Assembly (NCBI RefSeq): GCF_000196235.1
Contig: NC_008541.1
Location: 3,348,001-3,412,000, forward strand
Direction: 5' to 3'
Origin: Arthrobacter sp. FB24
GTDB lineage: Bacteria; Actinomycetota; Actinomycetes; Actinomycetales; Micrococcaceae
Length of the DNA: 64,000 bases
The translations under genes were made by a program, and so were the position numbers. The stretch's first letter is position 1. The number at the start of each line of letters is the position of its first letter. The notes beneath the pieces are model-generated. The model was given only the letters and a program-made list of their open reading frames with translations, searched no databases and was not told the DNA's origin. Of the stretch, positions 46,276 to 54,295 are shown in pieces.

Positions 46276-46749
46276 TTACTGTCCCTCTCCGCGGACCAGG
46301 ATGGACGAGGTGGTGGTGGAGACGGCCTCCCGGGAAGCACCGGAGTCGTCGGCGCCGGTGAGGGCGAAGATTTCCGAGCGCGTGGTGATCATCGCACCGC
46401 CGCCCATGGCACGGACGCCGTCCACGTGCAGCTCCGCCACCAGGCGGTCACCGGCGAAGATGGGCCTGTGGTGGATAAAGCGCTGGTCAGCGTGAACCAC
46501 GCGGGAGAAGTCGATGCCGGACTCCGGATCCTCGATCAGCTGGGCATCGGCGCGCTGGGCAATGATGATGGCGAAAGTGGGAGGGGCCACGAGGTCGCTG
46601 TGGCCAAGGGCCCGGGCTGCTTCCAGGTCGAAGTGCGCGGGATGGGTTGCCTTGACCGCCCTGGCGAACTCGCGGATCTTCTCGCGGCCGACGTCGTACA
46701 CCTCTGCGGCAGGGTAGCTACGGCCCTGCAGATCCGGATTGATAGTCAT
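46276..46749 (-). CDS. FAS1-type dehydratase domain protein, HadA type
   Basis: A 157-aa hotdog-fold protein of the UPF0336/HadA family, the non-catalytic partner of HadB-like dehydratases. It shows PAEVYDVGREKIREFARAVK-like spacing at the N-terminus, DLVAPPTFAIIIAQRADAQL and VVHADQRFIHHRPIFAGD. ATG 46749 has a -10 box seven bases upstream and no ribosome-binding site. It is the first gene of the hadA-hadB-MFS operon, divergent from the arsR-sulP operon. Confidence 0.87.
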   Translation of the reverse strand: MTINPDLQGRSYPAAEVYDVGREKIREFARAVKATHPAHFDLEAARALGHSDLVAPPTFAIIIAQRADAQLIEDPESGIDFSRVVHADQRFIHHRPIFAGDRLVAELHVDGVRAMGGGAMITTRSEIFALTGADDSGASREAVSTTTSSILVRGEGQ

Positions 46750-46756
46750 GGCCTCA

Positions 46757-46762
46757 AGCCTA
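46757..46762 (-). promoter_or_regulatory. -10 box of a leaderless promoter (hadA-like gene)
   Basis: TAGGCT on the minus strand, seven bases before the ATG at 46749. Confidence 0.55.
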
Positions 46763-46863
46763 TCGCTCCCCGCCGTCAGGCCAGCGGCAGGTTACGAGGA
46801 GGGAGGCGGGCCGGTTCACGGCCTGTTACGCAGCGGGGTCTGGCGGGTTACACCCCTACGCGG

Positions 46864-46880
46864 TATGATGGATTCATCAT
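46864..46880 (+). promoter_or_regulatory. -10 box and palindromic operator of arsR-sulP
   Basis: TATGAT (46864-46869) overlaps the imperfect palindrome ATGATGGATTCATCAT (46865-46880). It lies 65 bp before the ArsR gene, a position suited to autorepression. The -35 region is poor. Confidence 0.55.
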
Positions 46881-46944
46881 CCCATCAATTCATGCGGCGG
46901 CCCTTCGCACGGCTGCTGCGCGAACCAGGCGACAGCAGGTCCCC

Positions 46945-47322
46945 ATGCTCTCAGCGGCGCAGGCCCCTTTGTACGAAATCAAGGCCAACCTCTTCAAGGC
47001 CCTCGCCCACCCGGCGCGCATCAGGATCCTCGAACTGCTGGCTGCTGCGCCGGACACGACAGCACCGGTCAGCTTCCTCCTGGCCGAAACCGGGCTGGAG
47101 GCTTCCCACCTCTCCCAGCACCTGGCAACGCTGCGCCGGCACAAGGTGGTGACCTCCGTGCGGTCGGCGAATGCCGTGACGTACCGCCTGGCGCACCCCA
47201 AAATCGCAGAGCTCCTGGCCATTTCCCGGACGTTCCTGCTGGATACCTTGGCAGACTCCAACGAGCAGCTCCGCCTGGCGCAGGAATTGCCGGTCGCCCA
47301 TCTCTCCGGCCCGTCCTCGTGA
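46945..47322 (+). CDS. ArsR family transcriptional regulator
   Basis: A 125-aa winged-helix repressor: YEIKANLFKALAHPARIRIL (helices 1-2), then LLAETGLEASHLSQHLATLR, RRHKVVTSVRSANAVTYRL and a C-terminal helix. No CxC metal-binding pair is present (there is no cysteine at all), so it is not a classical arsenic/metal sensor. ATG 46945 follows CAGGT. Its TGA overlaps the SulP GTG (GTGA), tying it to anion transport. It may sense redox state or a small ligand. Confidence 0.92.
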   Translation: MLSAAQAPLYEIKANLFKALAHPARIRILELLAAAPDTTAPVSFLLAETGLEASHLSQHLATLRRHKVVTSVRSANAVTYRLAHPKIAELLAISRTFLLDTLADSNEQLRLAQELPVAHLSGPSS

Positions 47323-48977
47323 GCCGGATGCGGACGCTGCGGGCATTCCTGCCGTCCCGCCGCGATTACGACGGGCTGCGCTCCTCGTGGAAGACGGACC
47401 TCACTGCGGGCATCACGGTGGGGATCGTTGCACTTCCCCTGGCGCTGGCGTTCGGCGTCAGCTCCGGAGTGGGCGCCGAAGCCGGACTGATCACCGCTGT
47501 GGTTGCCGGCCTGGTGGCGGCCATCATGGGCGGCTCCAACGTCCAGGTCTCCGGCCCCACCGGCGCCATGGTGGTGGTCCTCGCCCCTGTGGTGGCCAGC
47601 CACGGCGCCGGCAGCATTCCGATTGTTTCGCTGCTGGCAGGGCTCATTGTCTGCGCACTCGGCATCAGCGGACTGGGCCGCGCCGTTGCTTTCATCCCCT
47701 GGCCTGTGGTGGAAGGATTTACCCTCGGCATTGCCGCCATCATCTTCCTCCAGCAGGTGCCCCTGGCCACTGGAACAGCGGGCATCCCGGGTCACAACAC
47801 CCTCGTTGCGGCGATCGAAGCCGCCTCGGGAGCCGCGTTTCCCACCGTCATCCAGACCCTTGCCGTAGTGGTTGCAGTCGCGGCCATCATGTTTGTGGTA
47901 CCCAAGGTTCACAAGTCGCTGCCTGCCAGCCTGACCGCCGTGCTGCTGGTCACCGTGGCCGCGGAGCTGCTCCGCCTCGACATTCCCCGGATCGGCGCGC
48001 TGCCACATTCCCTGCCCGCCCCTGCCGTGCCCATGATCGACCCCACAGCTCTTGGCGACCTCATGATGCCGGCACTGTCCATCGCCGCGCTGGCGGCCAT
48101 TGAGTCACTGCTCTCCGCCCGGGTGGCGGCGGGAATGGTGGGCCCGGACGGCAGGCCCGGCGGCCGCTACAGCCCGGACCGCGAACTGACCGGACAGGGG
48201 CTGGCGTCCATTGCGGCCGGACTGTTCGGCGGAATGCCCGCAACCGGCGCCATCGCCCGGTCCGCCGTCAACGTCCGGTCCGGAGCGAAGACACGGCTGG
48301 CGGCCGTGGTCCACGCCCTGGTGTTGTTGGCAATCATCTACCTCGCGGCCGGATTGGTCGGACGGATTCCGCTGGCCGTGCTGGGCGGAGTCCTGATGGT
48401 CACGGCCACGCGAATGGTCTCGACCCAGACGGTCAGCGCCATTCTCCGTTCCACCCGGTCTGATGCGGCAGTCTTCATTCTCACTGCCCTGATCACCGTG
48501 GCTTTCGACCTGATCATCGCCATCCAGATCGGACTGGCCGCTGCCGCCCTGCTGACGCTGCGGAAGTTTGCCTCACTGAGCGGCGTCCGCCGGGAGGCCC
48601 TAACGGGCGCGCCCGCCGAAGGAGATTCCCACATCGCCATCTTCAGGCTCGACGGCGCCATGTTCTTCGGGGCGGCGGAACGGATCCTGCAGGAAATCAA
48701 CGAGGTAAAGGACATCCAGGTGGCCATCATCCGTTTGTCCCAGGTGCGCATGCTGGACGCCACGGGCGCACACGCCCTTGTGGAAGTCATCTCGGCGCTG
48801 GAACTCCGCGGAATCACCGTTCTGCTGAAGGGGGTCCAGCCGGAGCACCTGGAACTTGTGACCAACGTGGGTGTGATCCGTTCCCTCCGGCACCACAAGC
48901 ACCTGTTCAGCACACTGCCGGCGGCCGTGGACCACGCCCGCAGCCATGTGCTGCGGAATGCCGCTGCTAGCGCTTGA
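47319..48977 (+). CDS. SulP family anion transporter with STAS domain
   Basis: A 552-aa transporter for sulfate, bicarbonate or related anions. The SulP core has 12-14 helices from SWKTDLTAGITVGIVALPLA (about residue 23), through SNVQVSGPTGAMVVVLAPVV and GQGLASIAAGLFGGMPATGAIARSA. The C-terminal STAS domain is at about 432-540 (IAIFRLDGAMFFGAAERILQ ... VRMLDATGAHALVEV). It starts at GTG 47319, overlapping arsR. The substrate cannot be fixed from sequence. Its 3' end overlaps the opposite-strand small gene by 11 bp. Confidence 0.93.
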   Translation: MSRMRTLRAFLPSRRDYDGLRSSWKTDLTAGITVGIVALPLALAFGVSSGVGAEAGLITAVVAGLVAAIMGGSNVQVSGPTGAMVVVLAPVVASHGAGSIPIVSLLAGLIVCALGISGLGRAVAFIPWPVVEGFTLGIAAIIFLQQVPLATGTAGIPGHNTLVAAIEAASGAAFPTVIQTLAVVVAVAAIMFVVPKVHKSLPASLTAVLLVTVAAELLRLDIPRIGALPHSLPAPAVPMIDPTALGDLMMPALSIAALAAIESLLSARVAAGMVGPDGRPGGRYSPDRELTGQGLASIAAGLFGGMPATGAIARSAVNVRSGAKTRLAAVVHALVLLAIIYLAAGLVGRIPLAVLGGVLMVTATRMVSTQTVSAILRSTRSDAAVFILTALITVAFDLIIAIQIGLAAAALLTLRKFASLSGVRREALTGAPAEGDSHIAIFRLDGAMFFGAAERILQEINEVKDIQVAIIRLSQVRMLDATGAHALVEVISALELRGITVLLKGVQPEHLELVTNVGVIRSLRHHKHLFSTLPAAVDHARSHVLRNAAASA

Positions 48978-49191
48978 GGTTCTTCCGGATCTGCTGGCCC
49001 CGCACCACGATCCCCACAACGTGCAGGACCAGGCCAGCGCCGATCACCGGCAGTGACGCGACGGCGAGGCCCTGGTTGCCGGAAGTGTTGCCCACCAGGT
49101 TGAGGACAATGCCGACGGCGATCAGGCCCATGGCGCTGAAAACGAGCACCTTGTAGGAGGTGGATGCGGTGGCCCAGAATTCGTTCAGCAC
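48967..49191 (-). CDS. Small two-helix membrane protein
   Basis: A 74-aa protein with two transmembrane helices (YKVLVFSAMGLIAVGIVLNL and AVASLPVIGAGLVLHVVGIV) and a basic C-terminus (RGQQIRKNLKR). GTG 49191 has a TAGAAT box six bases upstream, indicating a leaderless mRNA. It overlaps the end of sulP, convergently, by 11 bp. The family is unknown to me. Confidence 0.75.
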   Translation of the reverse strand: MLNEFWATASTSYKVLVFSAMGLIAVGIVLNLVGNTSGNQGLAVASLPVIGAGLVLHVVGIVVRGQQIRKNLKR

Positions 49192-49197
49192 CGTCCC

Positions 49198-49203
49198 ATT
49201 CTA
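49198..49203 (-). promoter_or_regulatory. -10 box of a leaderless promoter
   Basis: TAGAAT on the minus strand, six bases before the GTG at 49191. It is a near-perfect -10 sequence. Confidence 0.6.
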
Positions 49204-49213
49204 TGTGCCGGCC

Positions 49214-50176
49214 TCAGAACAACGATTCCTGCACGGCCGGAACTTCCGAAGAATGGTGGTCTCCGAAATCCACGCTCCGGGCCTTCAGCTGCCCTAGGTT
49301 CACCACGAACTCAAGTTCGGTGCCTTCCAGGGCAGCCACGGCGATACTTCCGCTCAGCGCGGCAATCCGGAATCCGTGTGCTCCACGGCCCAGGTCCTGC
49401 GGGTAAGCGTGCCGGACCGCGGCCGCGCACGCCCGGTCTGCAAGGACCGGCCGGACCCACTGTTCGTCCACCACCCCGAACCCCTCCCCGCCGCCGCGGA
49501 CCAGCAGTGCGCGTGCATCACCGGCCAGCTGCCGGTTCAGCGCATCAAGTTCGACGGCGGGTGCCGGTGCCGCCAGGGCGGCGGCCTTGGCTGCCGACCG
49601 GACCTGTTGCGGGAGCCCGGCGTCGCGGGTCAGCATGTCTTCAAGGATCCGGACCACCCGGCCGTCGTCCGCTCGCGCCACGTAGCGTGCCACCACGGCT
49701 CCCTGCTCGGCCAGCCGGTTCCATTTCCGTGGGTCCGAGGCGGTGCCGACCTTGCTGGCGCCGTTGGCGAACGTTGCCACGTACAGCCAGTGCTGCTGCA
49801 TCAGGTAGGCGCGAAGCCCCGGCGGGACACCTCCGCCGCGGTGGAAGTCGTGGATGAGCCGGGAATCGTCCACCACGAAGCAGCGCTCGCACTGGCTCCC
49901 CCTGACGGCCGGCGCCTTGGCCGGGCAGAGGACGTGGTCCCGGTCAGCCGGGCCGTACACCTTGTGATGTCCAAGGCAGAACTTGCCTTCGGCGGCGACC
50001 CGGAAACCCAGCCGGCGGCCGGCGTCGAGCCCCACCTCCCGGAAACCGCCGGAAGGGTCCTGCAGGCGCATGACCGGAGTTCCGCCGTCGTGCTTTCCTG
50101 ACCCGGGACCAGCCAGGGAACCGGGCGGCGCACCATCCCAAAAGACCCCGTGGACCAGATAGCGGGTATCGGTCAC
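49214..50176 (-). CDS. DUF2797 domain protein
   Basis: A 320-aa protein of the DUF2797 family. A putative zinc site is formed by CLGHHKVYG, CPAK and CERCFVVDD (residues about 65-105). A GIY-YIG-like segment follows: WLYVATFANGASKVGTASDPRKWNRLAEQGA. This hints at a nucleic-acid role, but no activity is established that I know of. GTG 50176 has AGAGGAG upstream. It stands between the small membrane gene and the CitE-like gene on the same strand. Confidence 0.8.
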   Translation of the reverse strand: MTDTRYLVHGVFWDGAPPGSLAGPGSGKHDGGTPVMRLQDPSGGFREVGLDAGRRLGFRVAAEGKFCLGHHKVYGPADRDHVLCPAKAPAVRGSQCERCFVVDDSRLIHDFHRGGGVPPGLRAYLMQQHWLYVATFANGASKVGTASDPRKWNRLAEQGAVVARYVARADDGRVVRILEDMLTRDAGLPQQVRSAAKAAALAAPAPAVELDALNRQLAGDARALLVRGGGEGFGVVDEQWVRPVLADRACAAAVRHAYPQDLGRGAHGFRIAALSGSIAVAALEGTELEFVVNLGQLKARSVDFGDHHSSEVPAVQESLF

Positions 50177-50208
50177 GGGGTCTCCTCTTGGCTGGGGCTG
50201 CGGCGGCG

Positions 50209-51078
50209 CTAGAGTGCCGGCTGCACCCCAAAGGCGACGGCGAGTTTCATGATCTTCTCGGCGCGGCCCAGGCGCGGCAGATCGGAGCCGTCGCGGATGA
50301 CGCGGCCATTGGCTTCGAAGTCGGCCATGAAGTCCGTGGCCCAGGCGACGTCCGACGGCGTGGGGCTGATGACTTCGTTGATGACGTTGGTCTGGTCGAT
50401 GGCCAGGCAGAGCTTGCCGGTCATGCCCATCATCACGGTGATGCCGGTCTGTTCGCGCAGGATCGGGTGGTTGGTTCCCACCGTGGGGCCGTCGATGGGG
50501 CCCGGGAGGTTGCCCACCCGGCTGGCAACAACCAGCTTGGCGCGCGGGTATGCCATGGCCTCGGGAGTGGCCGCCATGCCGGTGTCGCGGCGGAAATCGC
50601 CGGAACCGAACGCCAGGCGGAACGCGCCCTGGGCCTTGGCGATGTTGTTGGCTTCCTCGATGCCGACGGCGGATTCCACCAGCGGAATCACGGGGGTCTT
50701 GCCGTCCATGCGGTGGTAGCTCTCGGTGACCTGGTCAGCGGACTCGGTCTTAGCCAGCATGACGCCGAGCAGGCCCGGGGTTCCACGAAGGCCAGCGAGG
50801 TCAGCAGCCCAGAACGGGCTGGTTGCGTCGTTGATGCGCACCCAGGCCTGGCCGCCGGCAGTCAGCCAGTTGATGACGTGTTCGCGGGCGGCGTCCTTCT
50901 GCGAGGGGTCCACCGCGTCTTCGATGTCGAGAATGATCGAGTCCGCGCGCGACACGGCCGAGACGTCAAAAAGCTCAGGCTTCATTGCGTTCACCAAAAG
51001 CCACGAACGGGCAATTTCGGCGGGGATGTTTCGTTCGGGCCGTACGGTGTCGACGGCAGCGGAGGTAGAGGTGGTCAT
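50209..51078 (-). CDS. CitE-like CoA-ester lyase (HpcH/HpaI aldolase family)
   Basis: A 289-aa (beta/alpha)8-barrel lyase that cleaves or forms acyl-CoA esters such as malyl- or citramalyl-CoA. It shows SWLLVNAMKPELF at the N-terminus, the acidic metal segment SIILDIEDAVDPSQKDAARE, WVRINDATS and IPLVESAVGIEEANNI with the catalytic Glu. ATG 51078 has both AGGAG and a -10 box six bases upstream. The exact acyl-CoA is unknown. Confidence 0.88.
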   Translation of the reverse strand: MTTSTSAAVDTVRPERNIPAEIARSWLLVNAMKPELFDVSAVSRADSIILDIEDAVDPSQKDAAREHVINWLTAGGQAWVRINDATSPFWAADLAGLRGTPGLLGVMLAKTESADQVTESYHRMDGKTPVIPLVESAVGIEEANNIAKAQGAFRLAFGSGDFRRDTGMAATPEAMAYPRAKLVVASRVGNLPGPIDGPTVGTNHPILREQTGITVMMGMTGKLCLAIDQTNVINEVISPTPSDVAWATDFMADFEANGRVIRDGSDLPRLGRAEKIMKLAVAFGVQPAL

Positions 51079-51084
51079 ACTCCT

Positions 51085-51090
51085 ACCGTA
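51085..51090 (-). promoter_or_regulatory. -10 box of a leaderless promoter
   Basis: TACGGT on the minus strand, six bases before the ATG at 51078. An AGGAG between box and start makes this case ambiguous. Confidence 0.45.
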
Positions 51091-51208
51091 TCCGCCCGGA
51101 GCCCCCCAACGCTAAGTAACAGCTTCCCAACGGGAGAACAATACGGCGAACAATACGACCAAAATCCGACACGGCAGGCGCGTCAAACTCCCTTCACGGG
51201 CCGTTACC

Positions 51209-51246
51209 GGGCGAAACGGGACGTCTTGTGACCCGTCGTTTCGCCC
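51209..51246 (+). promoter_or_regulatory. Long hairpin in the leader of the NitT/TauT operon
   Basis: GGGCGAAAC (51209-51217) pairs with GTTTCGCCC (51238-51246), continuing into GAC/GTC across a GG bulge. It lies in the 316-bp gap between the divergent CitE-like and ABC operons. I recognise no riboswitch here; it could be an attenuator or protein-binding site. The rest of the gap shows nothing clear. Confidence 0.4.
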
Positions 51247-51394
51247 TGTTTCCCCGCATTTCCGCGGGTGTCCCGGCGTGACAGCAACGCTTCCCCTCGC
51301 CCCGGAACGTGCGCTTACATCGTTCCAGCAGCAGGCAACCGGCCATCGCCGCTTCAGTCCAAGACATCCCCAATGCATCACAAAGGAACCCCGA

Positions 51395-52426
51395 ATGAAA
51401 CGACACCTGACCATCATGAGTGCCGCGGCCGCCGTCGTCATCGCGATGACGGTGTCGGGCTGCGGCGGCGGCGCCGCAGGGGCAACCTCGGCCGGCGGAA
51501 GTGCCGGCGGCGCCACCGAGGTGAAGGAGCTCCGCTACCAGGGCTGGGCCAACACGGTAACGCTGCCGGAACTTGCCCAGGACCTCGGCTACTTCGGCGA
51601 CGTCAAGCTCAACTGGGTGGGCAACACCATCAGCGGCCCGCAGGACATCCAGTCCGCGGCCACCGGGCAGACGGATTTTGGTGGCGCGTTCGCCGGAGCG
51701 GTGGTGAAGCTGGTGGAAGCCGGCGCCCCGGTCAAGGCCGTCATCAACTACTACGGCGAAGACGAGAAGACCTTCAACGGCTTCTACGTCAAGGAAGACA
51801 GTCCCATCCGCACGGCCCGGGACTTCATCGGCAAGAAGATCGCAGTGAACACCCTCGGAGCACACGCGGACGCCGTCATCAACACCTACCTGCAGAAGAA
51901 CGGTCTGAGCGCCGAGGAAATCAAGCAGGTGCAGCTGGTGGTGGTGCCGCCCAACGACACCGAGGAGGCCATCCGCCGCGGCCAGGTGGATGCCGGTTCG
52001 CTGGGCAGCATCCTGCAGGACAGGGCGATCGCAAACGGCGGCCTGCGGTCGGTGTTCAGTGACGCGGAACTTTTCGGCACCTTCGCCGGCGGCCCCTACG
52101 TGCTGCGCACCGACTTCATCGCGAAGAACCCAAACACCACCCGCACATTCACCACCGGGGTGGCCAAGGCCATCGAATGGGAGCGGACCACGCCCCGCGA
52201 GGAAGTGATCGCCCGCTTTACCAGGATCCTGCAGGAACGCGGCCGCAACGAGAACCCGGCAGCGCTGCAGTACTGGAAGAGCGTGGGCGTACCCGCCAAG
52301 GGCGAGATCAAGGATGAGGATTTCACCCGCTGGGGCAAGTGGCTCAAGGACACCGGAATCATCAAGGGCGAACTGGACCCGAAGAAGCTCTACACCAACG
52401 AGTTCAACGCCCTGGTGACCGGATGA
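51395..52426 (+). CDS. ABC transporter substrate-binding lipoprotein (NitT/TauT type)
   Basis: A 343-aa solute-binding protein. ATG 51395 follows AAAGGA. The lipoprotein signal peptide ends at the lipobox VSGC (cysteine near residue 22). The mature part has the two-lobed NMT1/SsuA-like fold (LRYQGWANTVTLPELAQDLG, TGQTDFGGAFAGAVVKLVEAG, IGKKIAVNTLGAHADAVINT). It leads an operon with an ATPase, a permease and a TauD-like dioxygenase, so the cargo is probably a sulfonate, though nitrate-like or pyrimidine-like ligands are not excluded. Confidence 0.9.
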   Translation: MKRHLTIMSAAAAVVIAMTVSGCGGGAAGATSAGGSAGGATEVKELRYQGWANTVTLPELAQDLGYFGDVKLNWVGNTISGPQDIQSAATGQTDFGGAFAGAVVKLVEAGAPVKAVINYYGEDEKTFNGFYVKEDSPIRTARDFIGKKIAVNTLGAHADAVINTYLQKNGLSAEEIKQVQLVVVPPNDTEEAIRRGQVDAGSLGSILQDRAIANGGLRSVFSDAELFGTFAGGPYVLRTDFIAKNPNTTRTFTTGVAKAIEWERTTPREEVIARFTRILQERGRNENPAALQYWKSVGVPAKGEIKDEDFTRWGKWLKDTGIIKGELDPKKLYTNEFNALVTG

Positions 52427-52469
52427 GCGCCCGTATCAACGGCAGCACCAGCAACGTGAAAGGACAACC

Positions 52470-53348
52470 ATGACGCCGAAAATCAGCCTCCGGAACGTCA
52501 CCAAGGAATTCGCGGTGCGCCAGGGCAAGGGCACCCGGAAGCAGGCAGGTCCGTCCGTGCTGACCGCCTTGGATGACCTCAGCCTGGACGTCGCCCCCGG
52601 TGAATTCCTTACACTGGTGGGCCCCAGCGGTTCCGGCAAGACCACACTGCTTGACCTGCTGGCGGGCCTGTCCCGCCCCACCTCCGGCAGCGTGCTGGTG
52701 GACGGCAAGGAAGTGACCGGCCCGGGCCAGGACCGCGCCGTGGTCTTTCAGCAGTACGCGCTCTTCCCCTGGCGGACCGCGTCGGCCAACGTCTCCATCG
52801 GGCTCGAAAACTCGGGCCTGTCCCGGAAGGAACGGGCCGCGAAGGCCAGCGAGTTCCTGGACCTCGTGGGGCTGGCCGGGTTCGAGGATCGCTACCCGCA
52901 CGAACTGTCCGGTGGTATGAAACAGCGCGTGGCCATCGCCAGGAGCCTCGCCTATGAGCCGGACATCCTGCTCATGGACGAACCTTTCGCGGCCCTGGAC
53001 GCGCAGACCCGCGAGCAGCTCCAGGACGAACTACTGCGGATCTGGAAGGCCACGGGCAAGACCATCGTCTTCATCACCCACGGAATCGACGAGGCCGTCT
53101 ACCTGGGCCAGCGCGTGGCCGTCCTCAGCGCACGCCCGGGCCGGCTCAAGGAGTTCGTGGACATCAACATCCCGGACCGCGGGGGTGTCGGCGACGTCCG
53201 CTCGCACCCGGCGTTCGTGGAACACCGGCACCAGGTCTGGTCGCTCCTGCACGATGAGGTCAAGCTCGCCCAGGACTCCGGACACCGCAAGATCCTCCCT
53301 GACGGCACGGCCCCCGACGAACAACCCCAGGAAAGGAGCGCTGCCTGA
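52470..53348 (+). CDS. ABC transporter ATP-binding protein (NitT/TauT type)
   Basis: A 292-aa ATPase. The Walker A is GPSGSGKTTLLDLLAGL, the Q-loop VFQQYALFPWRTASANV, the signature LSGGMKQRVAIARSLAY, the Walker B ILLMDEPFAALD and the switch histidine VFITHGIDEAVYL. ATG 52470 has AAAGGA upstream. Its stop shares a base with the permease ATG (TGATG). It powers uptake through the permease encoded next. Confidence 0.95.
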   Translation: MTPKISLRNVTKEFAVRQGKGTRKQAGPSVLTALDDLSLDVAPGEFLTLVGPSGSGKTTLLDLLAGLSRPTSGSVLVDGKEVTGPGQDRAVVFQQYALFPWRTASANVSIGLENSGLSRKERAAKASEFLDLVGLAGFEDRYPHELSGGMKQRVAIARSLAYEPDILLMDEPFAALDAQTREQLQDELLRIWKATGKTIVFITHGIDEAVYLGQRVAVLSARPGRLKEFVDINIPDRGGVGDVRSHPAFVEHRHQVWSLLHDEVKLAQDSGHRKILPDGTAPDEQPQERSAA

Positions 53349-54244
53349 TGAGCGCAGTGTTGACCCGGCCGCCCGAGGCGGCCGCCGCCGTCGGACGTTC
53401 CGGGCAGACCGGACCCGCTCCGGAAGACGGACAGCGCCCGACGCCGGCGGGCAGGTTCGCTGCCCTGGCCGGGATCGCAGGACGGGCGGGCTGGAAGTCC
53501 CTCGCCGTGCTGCTGTTCCTCGCTCTCTGGGAACTGGGCCCGACGTACCTTGCCAGCCCGTCCACCCGGGTGTTCCTGCCGCCGCTGCACGACGTCATCG
53601 CGGCCGGCGGGAAGCTGCTGGAGAACGGGCAGCTGCAGAGCCACCTGCAGGCGAGCCTCACCCGCTCTGTGTCCGGTTTCAGCATCGCGGTGGTGTCCGC
53701 CGTCGTGCTGGGGCTGCTGATCGCCTGGTACGGCTGGCTGAGTTCCTTCCTGAACCCGCTGCTGGAGCTGTTCCGGAACACGGCCACGCTGGCGCTGCTT
53801 CCGGTCTTCACGCTGCTGCTGGGCATCGGCGAGGAATCGAAGATCACCATCGTGGCCTACGCGGCATTCTTCCCGGTGCTCCTGAACACCATCGCCGGTG
53901 TCCGGACCGTGGATCCGCTGCTCATCCGGGCTGCGCGGTCGCTGGGCCTGAACAGCTTCCGGCTCTTCCAGAAGGTCATCCTGCCTTCCGCGGTCCCCAC
54001 CATCTTCACCGGCATCCGGATGGCGGGCACGTCCTCCATCCTGGTGCTGATTGCCGCCGAAATGGTGGGCGCCAAGGCCGGGCTGGGCTACCTGATCGTG
54101 AATTCGCAGATGAGCTTCCTCATTCCCGACATGTACGCCGGCATCCTCACAGTCTCCGTCCTGGGGCTGGCGGTCAACATCCTGCTCGTCGCCCTGGAAC
54201 GGCACTTCTCCCGCTGGCGCACCGCCGTCGGATCCGGCAACTAA
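53348..54244 (+). CDS. ABC transporter permease (NitT/TauT type)
   Basis: A 298-aa permease with six membrane helices after a Pro/Gly-rich N-terminal tail of about 45 residues. The EAA-type coupling motif is AARSLGLNSFRLFQKVILPS near residue 195. AEMVGAKAGLGYLIVNSQMS is typical of SsuC/TauC. It partners with the ATPase and binding protein encoded upstream. Confidence 0.94.
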   Translation: MSAVLTRPPEAAAAVGRSGQTGPAPEDGQRPTPAGRFAALAGIAGRAGWKSLAVLLFLALWELGPTYLASPSTRVFLPPLHDVIAAGGKLLENGQLQSHLQASLTRSVSGFSIAVVSAVVLGLLIAWYGWLSSFLNPLLELFRNTATLALLPVFTLLLGIGEESKITIVAYAAFFPVLLNTIAGVRTVDPLLIRAARSLGLNSFRLFQKVILPSAVPTIFTGIRMAGTSSILVLIAAEMVGAKAGLGYLIVNSQMSFLIPDMYAGILTVSVLGLAVNILLVALERHFSRWRTAVGSGN

Positions 54245-54295
54245 CCGCTTCCAGCCACGTTATCCATCCGCACCATCAACCCGTAAGGAACAGCA

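Noticed and set aside
51100..51394. Known riboswitch upstream of the NitT/TauT operon
   Set aside because: Only one long hairpin is seen; no TPP, SAM or cobalamin core motif is recognisable.
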